A stretch of DNA of 40,024 bases from Candidatus Methylomirabilis oxygeniifera (GTDB taxonomy: Bacteria; Methylomirabilota; Methylomirabilia; Methylomirabilales; Methylomirabilaceae). Both the position numbers and the translations under genes were made by a program. Below the pieces are notes generated by a model that had not been told where the DNA came from, ran no database searches, and worked only from the letters and a program-made list of their open reading frames with translations. Below are positions 8,405-17,311 of the stretch, piece after piece (position 1 is the stretch's first letter; every line of letters starts with the position of its first letter). The stretch lies in assembly GCA_016190285.1 (NCBI GenBank), contig JACPQW010000039.1:1-40024 (forward strand). Reading direction: 5' to 3'.

Positions 8405-9313
8405 ATGAAGGTAGCGGTGGTGGGGGTGGGGGCAGTGGGGGGCTACTTCGGCGGCCTGCTGGCCAAGGGCGGCGCCGATGTCACGTTCATCGCACGCGGG
8501 AAGCGCCTGGAGGCGCTCAGAGCGAGGGGCCTTTCGGTCAAGAGTTGGAAGGGGGACTTCTCTATCCGGGTCAGCGCCAGTGATGATCCGGCCGAGGTCG
8601 GCCCCGTCGACCTGGTCCTGTTCTGCGTGAAATCGTACGACACCGAGTCGGCTATTCGTCAGGCACTCCCCATGATCGGGCAGCAGACCGACGTTCTGTC
8701 GCTTCAGAATGGGATCGATAACGAGGAAAAGATCGCATCTTTCATCGGACAGGAGAAGGTCTTGGCGGGAGTCGCCTACATTGGGGCGAGCACGCCGGAG
8801 CCCGGGGTGATCCTTCACCAGGAAAGTGGGAAGATCGTATTCGGAGAGCTCGACGGGGGCGTCAGCGAGCGGGTTATCAGGCTCAAGGCGTTCTTCGACG
8901 GTTACGGCTTTCCGGCCGACACCTCGCCCAATATCACAATAGTCTTATGGGCGAAGCTCGCCTGGAATGCTCCTTTTAATGCGATCAATACACTGGTCGG
9001 CGGCCCGGTCAAGGTCATCCTCGAGAACCCCCACACCCTTGAGCTGGCGAGGCTAGTGACGGCGGAGGTTGTCGCTGTGGCGAATGCGTCGGGGGTCGGC
9101 CTTACTCTTAAAGAGGTATGGGAACGACACGTCAAGTTCTCCCGGCACTACGGCGTGAAGACGTCAATGCTTCAGGACCATGAGGCGGGGAAACCGTTGG
9201 AGCATGAAGCCTTGAATGGCGCTATCATCAAAAAAGCGGCCGAACATGGTCTTCACGCACCTTACAACTTCGCCCTCTATGCCCTTCTGTCGCGGCTTCA
9301 GTTCACGAGTTGA
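8405..9313 (+). CDS. panE: 2-dehydropantoate 2-reductase (ketopantoate reductase)
   Basis: A 302-aa protein starting with the Rossmann motif VGVGAVGGYFGGLLAKGG, which binds NADPH. The ApbA/PanE pattern continues with VDLVLFCVKSYDTESAI, LQNGIDNEEKI and the C-terminal helical domain that contains the catalytic lysine region (WAKLAWNAPFNAI). It reduces 2-dehydropantoate to pantoate for coenzyme A synthesis. ATG 8405 is preceded by GGAG with 8-base spacing; upstream in-frame codons lack homology. Many ApbA/PanE paralogues act on other 2-oxoacids, so the exact substrate is likely but not certain. Confidence 0.88.
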   Translation: MKVAVVGVGAVGGYFGGLLAKGGADVTFIARGKRLEALRARGLSVKSWKGDFSIRVSASDDPAEVGPVDLVLFCVKSYDTESAIRQALPMIGQQTDVLSLQNGIDNEEKIASFIGQEKVLAGVAYIGASTPEPGVILHQESGKIVFGELDGGVSERVIRLKAFFDGYGFPADTSPNITIVLWAKLAWNAPFNAINTLVGGPVKVILENPHTLELARLVTAEVVAVANASGVGLTLKEVWERHVKFSRHYGVKTSMLQDHEAGKPLEHEALNGAIIKKAAEHGLHAPYNFALYALLSRLQFTS

Positions 9314-9466
9314 GCCGTACCCGCGCGATCTCAGGGCACGCACGCCGCAGCCGCCGCCTAGGTATCTTGCGCTTTGCATGTGATTGCCTTACTATGAAAC
9401 CACTACCTGCAATGGTCCTGGAAGGCGTAATAGCCGTGTAGCGCGTTAGCGCTTGGAGAAGCCGCC

Positions 9467-9605
9467 ATGAACATCCTGCTGCTCTCCATGCCTGATTCAT
9501 TCGAGCACATGCCGACGGTAGCCATCCGGATGCCGAACGCCGCCCTCACGTCAGATCTTCGAGCGCTATCGCGCCCTCCGGCAGACCGAGCGCGAGCATC
9601 TGTGA
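9467..9605 (+). pseudogene. Internally deleted relic of a B12-binding radical SAM-like gene
   Basis: The frame from ATG 9467 (site GGAG nine bases upstream) encodes MNILLLSMPDSFEHMPTVAI followed by RMPNAALTS, which reads like the N-terminus of cobalamin-binding radical SAM proteins. Homology then stops. In another frame, bases about 9552-9605 read QIFERYRALRQTEREHL and stop, which looks like the end of such a protein. A gene of several hundred codons therefore seems reduced to its two ends by an internal deletion with a frame change. The family assignment rests on memory of the motif, not a search. Confidence 0.4.
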
Positions 9606-9743
9606 CTCGCGGACAAACCTGTGGTATGGTAGCTTTGACTTGTTCACACAGATAAACCAGGCAACCGCTCATAGATGAGCCACTGCGGGTGTGTGACTCC
9701 TGGTTGCAGGCTAACCATTCGAGAGGAAAAGCGAAAAAAGCTC

Positions 9744-10550
9744 ATGAGTGAACACGAGGAGATCCTGCCGGGACACGGACTGCACGTTGAGAAGATGCCG
9801 GGGCACTGGCTGCTGGCACAGATGGGAAAGCGGGTGTTGCGTCCCGGCGGCCTTGAATTGACCCGCCGGATGCTGGACGCACTCACGATCGGCCCAACGG
9901 ATAGGGTGGTCGAATTTGCGCCAGGGCTGGGGGTGACGGCGCAACTGGTGCTGGCGAAATCGCCGTCCGCCTATACTGCGGTAGAAGCTGACGATGCCGC
10001 CGCGAAGCGAGTACAGAGCTATCTGAAAGGCGATAATCAGCGTTGTGTCGTCGGGCAGGCAGAACGCTCAGGCTTACCGGACAGTAGCGCCACGGTGGTG
10101 TACTGCGAAGCGATGTTGAGCATGAAAACCCCTGAGAATAAGGCCAGGATTATTCAAGAGGCCAAGCGCGTACTGGCGCGAGGCGGGCGTTGTGGCATTC
10201 ATGAACTATCTTTAGTTCCTGACGATATCGATCATGCGACCAGAGACGCCATCAACCGCGCACTCTCGCAGTCCATTCATGTGGGGGTGCGTCCGCTGAC
10301 CGTGTCGGAATGGAAGGCGCTGCTGCAAGGCGAAGGGTTCATTATCAAGGCGCAGGCAACCACCCCGATGCACCTGCTCGAACCGTCTCAGATGATCCGG
10401 AATGAAGGGCTGGCGGGGATGGCGCGAATCGCCTGGAATGTTCTGCGAAACCCGGCGGCACGCCAGCGGATACACACAATGCGGCGCGTATTCCGTCAGT
10501 ACGACCGGAACCTTGCGGCGCTCATGCTCGTTGCTGAAAAGGGGAATTAA
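9744..10550 (+). CDS. Class I SAM-dependent methyltransferase
   Basis: A 268-aa protein with the SAM-binding motif I (VVEFAPGLGVTAQLVLAK) near residues 54-71, an acidic motif II (AVEADDAA), and a Methyltransf_11-like pattern VVYCEAMLSM followed by EAKRVLARGGRCGIHE. The substrate is unknown; the C-terminal half (about 180-268) is a helical region that may bind it. ATG 9744 begins a natural MSEHEEILPG start. The frame extends to 9675, but those codons look non-coding. No close operon partner is present; it converges with the DUF3386-like gene. Confidence 0.75.
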   Translation: MSEHEEILPGHGLHVEKMPGHWLLAQMGKRVLRPGGLELTRRMLDALTIGPTDRVVEFAPGLGVTAQLVLAKSPSAYTAVEADDAAAKRVQSYLKGDNQRCVVGQAERSGLPDSSATVVYCEAMLSMKTPENKARIIQEAKRVLARGGRCGIHELSLVPDDIDHATRDAINRALSQSIHVGVRPLTVSEWKALLQGEGFIIKAQATTPMHLLEPSQMIRNEGLAGMARIAWNVLRNPAARQRIHTMRRVFRQYDRNLAALMLVAEKGN

Positions 10551-10562
10551 CGACGCCCGAGA

Positions 10563-11303
10563 TCAGGAAGCCGGGACCTTGGCCGCTTCTTTCGGAAGCA
10601 GGCGGTGCTTTTGGAAGTGAATCTTCGAGATTTCGATCTTTGCCCCTTGGGCGACGAAGATCACACGGGACTCAGGAAGCCAAAACCTTTCCACCTCGAT
10701 GTACTCATCAGTAAAGACGGTGCTTTTCCCAAGCACACCCTTTTCGTCGAACTGGAAGACGGCCACCTGCCTGGGCAAGAAGCCATGAAGTGTCTGGACG
10801 TACTCTAAGACATTGAGGCTCAGCCATCCTTTTTCGGTCTTCTGGTTGACCTGGAGAATCTGTCGATCCTTGATGCGGTACGTCGATGAGAAACGGTCGC
10901 CTTTCTTCACCAGGCGTCCCAGCGGATGCTGATCCTCGGAACCAAAGGCAACCGGCGCCTCTTCGTGCTTGTGTGTTTCCGTTTTCAGTCGATGGTTAAC
11001 GAGCGACTTCAGGATCCCCCCGACCCACTCTGCCGCCTCGCGGTCTTGAAGCGTAACCTCCACCTTTCCGGATGGCAGGACCGTCAGTTCGCCGCCCGAC
11101 CTTTTTCCATCATGATCTACATCGAGTGTCGCCTCAAAGCCCGGGAAGCGGTCCCATACGACGACGCGCCGGCGGGCCTCTTCCAGGAGCGCACGGGCCT
11201 CAGGATCGTCGCGAATCTCCTCGGCTTTCAGGGGATCACCTGCAAAGGCGAGAAGAAGAACGGTGAAAAACAGGCTTTGGATCCAGCGTGACCGTCTCGT
11301 CAT
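10563..11303 (-). CDS. Exported DUF3386-like protein
   Basis: A 246-aa protein with an N-terminal signal sequence (basic RRSRW, then SLFFTVLLLAFAG). The mature part begins 'ARALLEEARRRVVVWDRFPG' and continues FEATL with strands such as GKVEVTLQD, resembling the DUF3386 family, where a conserved FPGF/Y motif is followed by beta-strands. The family's function is unknown; proteins of this sort look like periplasmic lipid- or lipoprotein-binding folds. ATG 11303 has an excellent ribosome site (GGAGGAAGGAACCT). The next gene upstream on this strand is a multi-span membrane protein about 175 bases away, so co-transcription is possible. Confidence 0.6.
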   Translation of the reverse strand: MTRRSRWIQSLFFTVLLLAFAGDPLKAEEIRDDPEARALLEEARRRVVVWDRFPGFEATLDVDHDGKRSGGELTVLPSGKVEVTLQDREAAEWVGGILKSLVNHRLKTETHKHEEAPVAFGSEDQHPLGRLVKKGDRFSSTYRIKDRQILQVNQKTEKGWLSLNVLEYVQTLHGFLPRQVAVFQFDEKGVLGKSTVFTDEYIEVERFWLPESRVIFVAQGAKIEISKIHFQKHRLLPKEAAKVPAS

Positions 11304-11479
11304 AGGTTCCTTCCTCCTTGTCAACAAAGAAACAATAAAGGGCTCAGGTGAAGTGTAGGCCAGGCGAGAAGCTGCGTCAAGCCGTCCTCAGCCGCTCGCG
11401 GTGATTTGCAGGACAACACCAGCAGAAGGATTCTTCGACCGCTGAGATCCTCTGGTGTTGACATAACGCCTTCACCTGA

Positions 11480-12523
11480 TCACCCCGGATGCGGGATGGG
11501 GCGGCCACTTCGAACAACCGCCAAGGCTGCCAAGCCGGCAACCACCACGGCCAGCTCTCGTATCCGTCTGACAACACTGAAAGAGAGCGCTACCTCCGCC
11601 GTTAACCCCACGGCCAGGAAGACGGCCACATTGCCCCCCTCCTCCACGCCGATGGCGCCAGGAACCAGGAAACCGGCGGCCTTGATGGCCGAGCTGAAGC
11701 CCTCGATAACCACGGCTGTCGTCAAGGAGATCGGAAGCCCGAGCAGCCAGAGGATCAGGTAGACCTCCAGGATCCCGACCAGAGACGCCATCAGGTGAAA
11801 GAGATACGACAGGGTGAGGCGCGGGCGGTGGGTCGTGTAGAACGCGGCAATGGCTTCATCCAGCCCCTGAGCGGCCTCTGCCCCCCGATGCCACGTAAAG
11901 CCCAGGCGGTTGAGCATCATCAGGGATCGACTGCAGAGCCCGCGTCGCTGCGCCATGATAAATCCTCCGATCGTCAACACCCCCAGCAGCGCCAGGCCCA
12001 CCATTCCACTCAGAAAGGAAGATCCTGCCGGTAAGAGCAGAGGGGAGAAAACGATGCCAAGCAGGAGCACGCATACCTGGGCCAGAAGCGACGTCGTCTT
12101 ATCGATGACCACCGAGGCTGCGCCTTCTTCTATGGATACCCACGGGCGGAGGAGATAGACCTTGACCGGTTCACCCCCCAGGGTGGCGGTGAGGCTCATC
12201 ATATTGAAGGCTTTACCCGCCAGGCGAACAGGTAAAAGAGTAGAAGCGGGTAGAAGGCGTCCTCGAAAGGCGTATCGCCATCCGAAGGTATCCAGAATCG
12301 TGGTAAGCCCGCACGGGAAAAGAAGGAGCAACAGTCCCCAGGAGAGGGATCGCACCTGATAGAGGACCGGGCGCAAGTCAATCCTGGCGAGGAGCACTCC
12401 CAAGAGCACGAGACCCAGGAGCAGGAGAAGACTACGGATCCGACCCACTTTTTTATCCCTTCCGTTTACGGTTGTACCCATTGCCGCCTTACCGTCATCG
12501 GTGCCTGCAGCGCGTGGAGGCAT
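11480..12523 (-). CDS. LPG-synthase-type/flippase-like integral membrane protein
   Basis: A 347-aa protein with about seven to eight membrane segments and the pattern of the lysylphosphatidylglycerol synthase transmembrane domain (UPF0104). It contains 'FNMMSLTATLGGEPVKVYLL', the glycine/proline signature near residue 110, and 'EGFSSAIKAAGFLVPGAIGV' followed by EEGG towards the C-terminus. It lacks the cytosolic aminoacyl-transferase domain. Related stand-alone proteins are proposed lipid flippases or hopanoid/glycolipid-associated proteins (HpnL-like). The substrate is not evident. The start is uncertain between ATG 12523 and ATG 12481. Confidence 0.75.
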   Translation of the reverse strand: MPPRAAGTDDGKAAMGTTVNGRDKKVGRIRSLLLLLGLVLLGVLLARIDLRPVLYQVRSLSWGLLLLLFPCGLTTILDTFGWRYAFRGRLLPASTLLPVRLAGKAFNMMSLTATLGGEPVKVYLLRPWVSIEEGAASVVIDKTTSLLAQVCVLLLGIVFSPLLLPAGSSFLSGMVGLALLGVLTIGGFIMAQRRGLCSRSLMMLNRLGFTWHRGAEAAQGLDEAIAAFYTTHRPRLTLSYLFHLMASLVGILEVYLILWLLGLPISLTTAVVIEGFSSAIKAAGFLVPGAIGVEEGGNVAVFLAVGLTAEVALSFSVVRRIRELAVVVAGLAALAVVRSGRPIPHPG

Positions 12524-12871
12524 GCTCCCTTTGGTGTTGATCGGGTATACCCCATCGAAACACCTAACACTAATATACTACCCGGTCGTCCCGTGATACA
12601 TGATACGCCGTCCATAGTTCCCGGTCGATCATGCTTTTGTCATACCAGCGAGCGTTGCCCATGTATGATCACTCGACTTTCGATACAGAGGGGTATGTTG
12701 AATTTGAATAATGAGTCTGCTAAGCTAGGAGCAATAAAGGCGGGGCGCGTTGCAGCCAAACCCGGGAAGGTTCTACTAAACGCTCCCGCATTTACCGTGT
12801 CGTAATAAAGGTGCATATCTGGGTTTGCCAACGGGAAACGGAGTCAGGTCACACCATCGCAGGGGGATATA
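12524..12871. other. Divergent intergenic region, no gene seen
   Basis: Between the divergent membrane-protein gene and the DegP gene. It should hold both promoters, but I find no convincing -35/-10 pair. A 10-bp palindrome GGGTATACCC lies at 12543-12552, just upstream of the minus-strand gene. An AT-rich patch near 12700-12730 and GC-rich, C-run sequence near 12740-12790 suggest a structured leader, but no known riboswitch core is recognised. Confidence 0.4.
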
Positions 12872-14356
12872 ATGCGTAATGGACGGTTTCACACCAGGAC
12901 CTTAATCGCCGTTGCAGCGTCCTGTTTGATTCTTGGGGTGCTGATTACGGCCTCCTTGAATTTGGTCCCGCTCACAAAGGCCACGACGGCTCAAGTCTGG
13001 ACCGAAAAAGCAGAGAGCGGGCTGTTTAGTTCGAGCCAAATCTCAGACGGGAAGCTTTGGGTCAAACTGGCAAAGGAGTTGACCCCCGCTGTGGTGAATA
13101 TCAGCACCACCCAGGTGGTCAAAAGGGGCATCCAGTCACGGGGCCCTTTCAGCGAAGATGACCCTTTCAACGAGTTCTTCAAACGGTTCTTCGGCGACCA
13201 GCCGAGGCAGTTCAAGGCAACCAGTCTGGGGTCCGGATTCATTATCAACAAAGACGGCTACATCCTGACGAATAACCACGTGGTCGAAAATGCGACGGAC
13301 ATCACCGTCAAGCTGGGTGATAGTCGAGAGTTCAAGGCGAAGGTGATCGGGAGGGATCCGAAGACTGATATCGCCCTCATCAAAATCGAGGCCTCCAACC
13401 TCCCGGTGATCCCGCTTGGCAACTCGGACAAGTTGGAAGTCGGCGAGCCGGTCATGGCGATCGGTAATCCGTTCGGTCTCAATCAGACGGTCACCACCGG
13501 CATCGTCAGCGCCAAGGGCCGGTTTATCGGCGAAGGCCCATATGACAACTTCATCCAGACCGATGCGTCTATCAATCGAGGTAACAGCGGCGGACCGCTG
13601 ATCAACACGAACGGCGAGGCGGTGGGAATCAACACCGCGATCTTCAGCCCAACGGGCGGTTCGATCGGGATCGGTTTCGCGATTCCCATCGATATGACGA
13701 AAGAGGTCCTGCCCCAGTTGAAGGAGCGTGGGCAGGTGACCCGCGGATGGCTTGGCGTAGCGATTCAGCCGATTACCCCGGACCTCGGTAAGAAATTCTC
13801 CCTCAAGCAGGCAAATGGCGCCCTGGTGTCGGATGTGATGGAGGGATCACCGGCCGAACACGCCGGGGTCAAGCAGGGGGACGTCATCGTAGAGTTTGAC
13901 GGTAAAAAAATCAAGTCCTCCACCGATCTGCCGCATATGGTAGCCAGTACGCCGGTAGGAAAAGAGGTCCCCATGAAGGTTGTCCGCGACGGGGCCGAAG
14001 TCACGCTGCAGGTCAAGGTTGGGGAGCTTAAAGAGGAGCAAGTGGCGGCCATGACGTCGACTTCTCCGAAAACGAAGCTGGGGATCGATATTCAGGAGCT
14101 CACGCCGGCACTCGCACGTAAGTTTGGATTAAAGGGCGAAAAAGGGGTCGTGATCACAGAGGTTGAACCCGATAGCCCGGGCGACTCGGTCGGGTTGCAA
14201 CCCGGAGATCTGATCCTGGAGATTAACCGTGTCAGGGTGACAACAGTGAACCAGGTCAGGCGTGTCCTGGAGAAAACCAAGCCGGATGAACCGACACTTC
14301 TTCTGGTCAAGCGAGACGGTGGAACGCGGTATGTAGTGATCGGGTCGGAAGGGTAG
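12872..14356 (+). CDS. degP: DegP/HtrA periplasmic serine endoprotease with two PDZ domains
   Basis: A 494-aa protein with a N-terminal signal/anchor (residues about 9-30). The trypsin-like domain carries the triad His136 (TNNHVVEN), Asp166 (KTDIALIKI) and Ser239 (NRGNSGGPL). PDZ1 (about 285-380; RGWLGVAIQ, GSPAEHAGVKQGD) and PDZ2 (about 395-490; PDSPGDSVGLQPGD) complete a Do-family protease of usual length. It degrades and refolds misfolded periplasmic proteins and forms oligomeric cages. An acidic/aromatic insert SEDDPFNEFFKRFFGD at about 94-109 is the family's LA loop. The ATG follows a G-rich site (GGGGGATATA). An intrinsic terminator follows at 14407. Confidence 0.95.
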   Translation: MRNGRFHTRTLIAVAASCLILGVLITASLNLVPLTKATTAQVWTEKAESGLFSSSQISDGKLWVKLAKELTPAVVNISTTQVVKRGIQSRGPFSEDDPFNEFFKRFFGDQPRQFKATSLGSGFIINKDGYILTNNHVVENATDITVKLGDSREFKAKVIGRDPKTDIALIKIEASNLPVIPLGNSDKLEVGEPVMAIGNPFGLNQTVTTGIVSAKGRFIGEGPYDNFIQTDASINRGNSGGPLINTNGEAVGINTAIFSPTGGSIGIGFAIPIDMTKEVLPQLKERGQVTRGWLGVAIQPITPDLGKKFSLKQANGALVSDVMEGSPAEHAGVKQGDVIVEFDGKKIKSSTDLPHMVASTPVGKEVPMKVVRDGAEVTLQVKVGELKEEQVAAMTSTSPKTKLGIDIQELTPALARKFGLKGEKGVVITEVEPDSPGDSVGLQPGDLILEINRVRVTTVNQVRRVLEKTKPDEPTLLLVKRDGGTRYVVIGSEG

Positions 14357-14406
14357 GCGTATCGGGCTTCTGTGCTATCTGGTGGGCAGGCCCTCTGACA
14401 TCGCTC

Positions 14407-14449
14407 AGGGCAGGCTTTCGCAGGGAGGAGAGCCTGCCCTTCTATTTTT
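14407..14449 (+). terminator. Intrinsic terminator downstream of degP
   Basis: A perfect 10-bp stem (AGGGCAGGCT at 14407-14416 with AGCCTGCCCT at 14431-14440) and a 14-base loop are followed by TCTATTTTT. This fits a rho-independent terminator for degP. Confidence 0.8.
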
Positions 14450-14497
14450 GGTGACATCCTAGTAGCCACTTAGGTAGATAGACTGTAGGAACGCGCC

Positions 14498-14599
14498 ATG
14501 CGAGACCATACCAAACTCAGAGCGTTTGAACTGGCCGACGAAGTGCGCCTTGATTCGGTCCGTGCGCAACGACTAACAGCCTACAGCCTAAACACCTGA
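14498..14599 (+). pseudogene. 5' relic of a four-helix-bundle (IVP/S23) gene
   Basis: ATG 14498 opens a 33-codon frame starting MRDHTKLRAFELADEV, which matches the start of four-helix-bundle proteins related to those encoded in 23S rRNA intervening sequences. After about 16 codons the similarity is lost and the frame soon stops. I read it as a truncated remnant between degP and queE. The identification is from motif memory only. Confidence 0.45.
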
Positions 14600-14629
14600 G
14601 TAGTTAAGCATCCTGAAGTCGAGGCGGTT

Positions 14630-15271
14630 ATGAGCCTCCGCGTGAACGAAATCTTCTACAGTATCCAGGGAGAATCGACCTATGCCGGTCGGCCCTGTGT
14701 CTTTGTTCGCCTGACCGGGTGTAATCTTCGGTGCCGGTGGTGCGATACGACATATGCGTTCCACGAGGGCGAACAACGCTCGATCGAGCAGGTGCTGGAA
14801 CAGGTGCGAGGCTATAAGTGCCCGTTGGTCGAGATTACCGGGGGGGAGCCGCTGTTGCAGGGAGAGGTGTATCCTCTGATTCATCGCTTGCTCCTTGAGG
14901 GGTACGAAGTCCTGATCGAAACAGGGGGAAGCCTCAGCATCGATCGCCTCGACCCCAGGGTGGTCAAGATCCTGGACCTCAAGGCTCCTGGAAGTGAGAT
15001 GGACCCTCACAACAATCTTGAGAACCTCCAGCATCTCGACAGGAAGGATCAGATCAAATTTGTCGTGGCGGATCGTCGTGACTACGAGTGGGCCAGACGA
15101 GTGACGGCGGAGCATGCCCTGGCCGAAAAGGCCCACATCCTCTTCTCGCCGGTTCTCGGCGAACTCCATCCGAGGGAGCTGGCTGAATGGATCTTGACGG
15201 ACCGACTGAATGTCAGGCTTCAGATTCAGCTTCATAAGTATTTGTGGGATCCGAACCGGCGGGGGGTGTAG
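14630..15271 (+). CDS. queE: 7-carboxy-7-deazaguanine synthase (QueE)
   Basis: A 213-aa radical SAM enzyme. Its start [17 protein letters not shown] and the cluster-binding cysteines in [11 protein letters not shown] (CxxxCxxC) are diagnostic of QueE, with [10 protein letters not shown] as the SAM-contact GGEP motif. It converts 6-carboxytetrahydropterin to 7-carboxy-7-deazaguanine for queuosine/preQ0 synthesis, using SAM, a 4Fe-4S cluster and Mg2+. Its TAG stop overlaps the GTG start of queC by one base, so the two are translationally coupled. QueD and QueF are not in the window. Confidence 0.95.
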   Translation: MSLRVNEIFYSIQGESTYAGRPCVFVRLTGCNLRCRWCDTTYAFHEGEQRSIEQVLEQVRGYKCPLVEITGGEPLLQGEVYPLIHRLLLEGYEVLIETGGSLSIDRLDPRVVKILDLKAPGSEMDPHNNLENLQHLDRKDQIKFVVADRRDYEWARRVTAEHALAEKAHILFSPVLGELHPRELAEWILTDRLNVRLQIQLHKYLWDPNRRGV

Positions 15272-15993
15272 TGAACCCGTCTGCGTGCAGCGCACAGGCA
15301 GGCAAGCCTGCCGTGGTCCTGTTGAGCGGCGGGATCGACTCCGCAACGGCGGCCGCGTTGGCAAAGGCCAAGGGGTATCAGCTTCATGCCCTGACCTGTC
15401 GCTACGGCCAGCGTCACGCGCGCGAGGTGGAAAGCGCGAAGCGGATCGCAGTGGCCCTCGGCGCGTCGCAGCACCTGATCCTTGAACTTGATCTTCGCCG
15501 GATCGGAGGTTCGGCGCTGACTGCTGAAATCCCGGTGCCGAAGGGTCGCGAGATGAAAGAGATCGGCTCCGGTATCCCCATTACATACGTTCCCGCCCGC
15601 AATACCATCTTTCTCTCCTATGCGCTGGCCTGGGCCGAGGTGATCGGTTCGGAAGATATCGTGCTCGGGGTGAACGCCATCGACTACAGCGGGTATCCGG
15701 ATTGTCGGCCTGAATATATCGCGGCCTTCGAGCAGATGGCGAATCTGGCGACCCGCGCCGGCGCTGAAGGCAGATCCGCGCTCACCATTTACACTCCGCT
15801 GATCCACCTGTCCAAGGCCGAGATCATACGCCAGGGCGCTGCCCTTGGGATCGATTTTCGGCTTACCTGGAGCTGTTACGACCCGACCCCGGATGGACGG
15901 CCCTGCCGCGCCTGCGACAGTTGTATGCTAAGGGAGAAAGGCTTCGCCGAAGCCGGCATCCCCGACCCCGGCCTTGGAGCGGCGAAGGGCTAG
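15271..15993 (+). CDS. queC: 7-cyano-7-deazaguanine synthase (QueC)
   Basis: A 240-aa ATP-dependent synthase. The PP-loop motif SGGIDS is at about residues 19-24. [19 protein letters not shown] and [16 protein letters not shown] follow, and the C-terminal zinc-binding cysteines are in [19 protein letters not shown]. It converts 7-carboxy-7-deazaguanine to preQ0 using ammonia and ATP. GTG 15271 in a TAGTG overlap with queE is preferred. The frame runs back to GTG 15244, inside queE. A decayed copy of its 3' half lies at 16629-17020. Confidence 0.95.
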   Translation: MNPSACSAQAGKPAVVLLSGGIDSATAAALAKAKGYQLHALTCRYGQRHAREVESAKRIAVALGASQHLILELDLRRIGGSALTAEIPVPKGREMKEIGSGIPITYVPARNTIFLSYALAWAEVIGSEDIVLGVNAIDYSGYPDCRPEYIAAFEQMANLATRAGAEGRSALTIYTPLIHLSKAEIIRQGAALGIDFRLTWSCYDPTPDGRPCRACDSCMLREKGFAEAGIPDPGLGAAKG

Positions 15994-16035
15994 GATGAGC
16001 CGGACACACGTGTGACCCATGAAGGAGGAACGACC

Positions 16036-16548
16036 ATGAGCGACGATGTGAACGCCGCAGGTAAACACGGTATGACAGCCTTGATGAGAGCGGCTCAGGA
16101 CGGCTCTCCCAAGGCCGTGCAGGCGCTGATTGCGGCGGGCGCGAATGTGAACGCCAGAGATGAATATGGCTGGACGGCCTTGATGAGAGCGTCTCTAAGA
16201 GGCCATCTCGAGGTCGTACAAGCGCTGATTGCGGCGGGCGCGTGGGTACACGTCAAATCCGACGCGGGCTGGACGGCCTTGATGAGAGCGTCCCTGGCCG
16301 GCCATCTCGAGGTCGTACAAGCGCTGCTTGCGCAGGGCGTGGATGTGAACGCCACGCAGGATAATGGCGCAACGGCCTTGCTGTGGGCGTCTCAGGAAGG
16401 CCATTGCGAGGTCGTACAAGCGCTGCTCGCGGCGGGCGCGGATGTGCACGCCAAAACCAACAATGGCATCACGGCCTTGAAGATCGCGTTTAATAGGAGC
16501 GAGAACGAGGTCGTACGGCTCCTCAAGGAAGCCGGGGCAACGGAATAG
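16036..16548 (+). CDS. Ankyrin-repeat protein
   Basis: A 170-aa protein made almost wholly of five ankyrin repeats of 33 residues. Each has the pattern [24 protein letters not shown] (for example '[20 protein letters not shown]'). ATG 16036 has a strong ribosome site (GAAGGAGGAACGACC). No signal peptide is seen, so a cytoplasmic protein-protein interaction role is inferred; the partner is unknown. The repeats are also highly similar at DNA level, so the copy number could vary by recombination. The gene sits between intact queC and a degenerate partial queC copy, suggesting it arrived with a rearrangement of this locus. Confidence 0.85.
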   Translation: MSDDVNAAGKHGMTALMRAAQDGSPKAVQALIAAGANVNARDEYGWTALMRASLRGHLEVVQALIAAGAWVHVKSDAGWTALMRASLAGHLEVVQALLAQGVDVNATQDNGATALLWASQEGHCEVVQALLAAGADVHAKTNNGITALKIAFNRSENEVVRLLKEAGATE

Positions 16549-16577
16549 CCCCCAAGAAAGATTGCCAATATCCCACG

Positions 16578-16617
16578 CAAGGGCTTACGACAACGCGTCG
16601 TAGGCCCTTGTTGTCTG
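16578..16617 (+). terminator. Hairpin downstream of the ankyrin gene
   Basis: CAAGGGCTTACGAC (16578-16591) pairs with GTCGTAGGCCCTTG (16597-16610), 14 bp with one G-U pair and a 5-base loop. The following TTGTCTGT is only a weak U tract, so termination strength is uncertain. Confidence 0.5.
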
Positions 16618-16628
16618 TGCTAACAGAC

Positions 16629-17020
16629 CGCAACACCATCTTTCTCTCCTGTGCGCTGGCCTGGGCGGAGGTGATCGATTCGGAAGATATCGTGCTCGGG
16701 GTGAACGCCATCGACTACAGCGGGTATCCCGATTGTCGTCCTGAGTATATTGCGGCCTTCGAGCACATGGCGAATCTGGCGACGCGGGCCAGCGTAGAAG
16801 ACAGATCCACACTCACCATTCACATTCCGCTGATCCCCACTTGTCCAAGGCCGAGATCATCCGGCAAGGCGCTGCCCTTGGGGTCGATTTCCATCTCACC
16901 TGGAGCTGCTACGACCCAACCCCGGACGGACGGCCCTGTCGCGCCTGCGACAGTTGCATGCTGAGGAAGAAAGGCTTTGGCGAAGCCGGCATCCCCGACC
17001 CCGGTCCTATTGCCTTGTAA
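16629..17020 (+). pseudogene. Frameshifted partial copy of queC
   Basis: From [20 protein letters not shown] onward, this copies the 3' half of queC (15598 to about 15975) at an offset of 1031 bases. I count 8 differences in the first ~123 bases aligned by eye. After the codons for IPLI the copy has two extra bases (CTGATCCCCACTTG versus CTGATCCACCTG), which shifts the frame. The queC C-terminus, including the cysteine-rich PCRACDSC segment, then continues in the new frame to TAA 17018-17020 with a different last few residues. It lacks the PP-loop and start, so it cannot be functional. The divergence suggests an old duplication or recombination with a related queC. Confidence 0.9.
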
Positions 17021-17311
17021 GGTGCCTGATGTTCACCATCCGGCTTTCGGCAAGCAATGTCTTCGCACCCCGCACATCCCCTGTAGGACCTGCCCCGACA
17101 ACTACCTACCTGAGCGTCTGACACAAAAAACAGACGCGTGCTGATACCTCTTCGCTCGGTGAGATGCTAGCGTTGCTCTTAGCAACGAGGGCGACACATT
17201 CACGGGGCGCTTCTGAAAGTCGGGGGGGTGCCGGAAGAGCCCATTCTTTAAATTCTCACAACACATTCCTATCACGCTCTGCATCCCGTGGTCGAAGAAT
17301 GGAGATCTGGG

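Noticed and set aside
12720-12790. Possible riboswitch upstream of degP (GGCGGGGCGCGTTGCAGCC region)
   Set aside because: The conserved cores of c-di-GMP, cobalamin, SAM and TPP riboswitches are not present, and degP is not a usual target.
12640-12831. 63-codon minus-strand frame MANPDMHLYYDTVNAG
   Set aside because: No ribosome site, no homology-like motif, and it lies in the promoter region of degP.
14600-14629. preQ1 riboswitch before queE
   Set aside because: The short leader lacks the CTA-rich aptamer core and A-rich tail.
16080-16540. CRISPR-like regular repeats
   Set aside because: The 99-base periodicity is in-frame ankyrin coding sequence (33 codons), with no short repeats separated by unique spacers.
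17114-17137. Hairpin GCGTCTG/CAGACGC as terminator after the queC copy
   Set aside because: It is only 7 bp with no U tract after it on either strand, so it is too weak to call.
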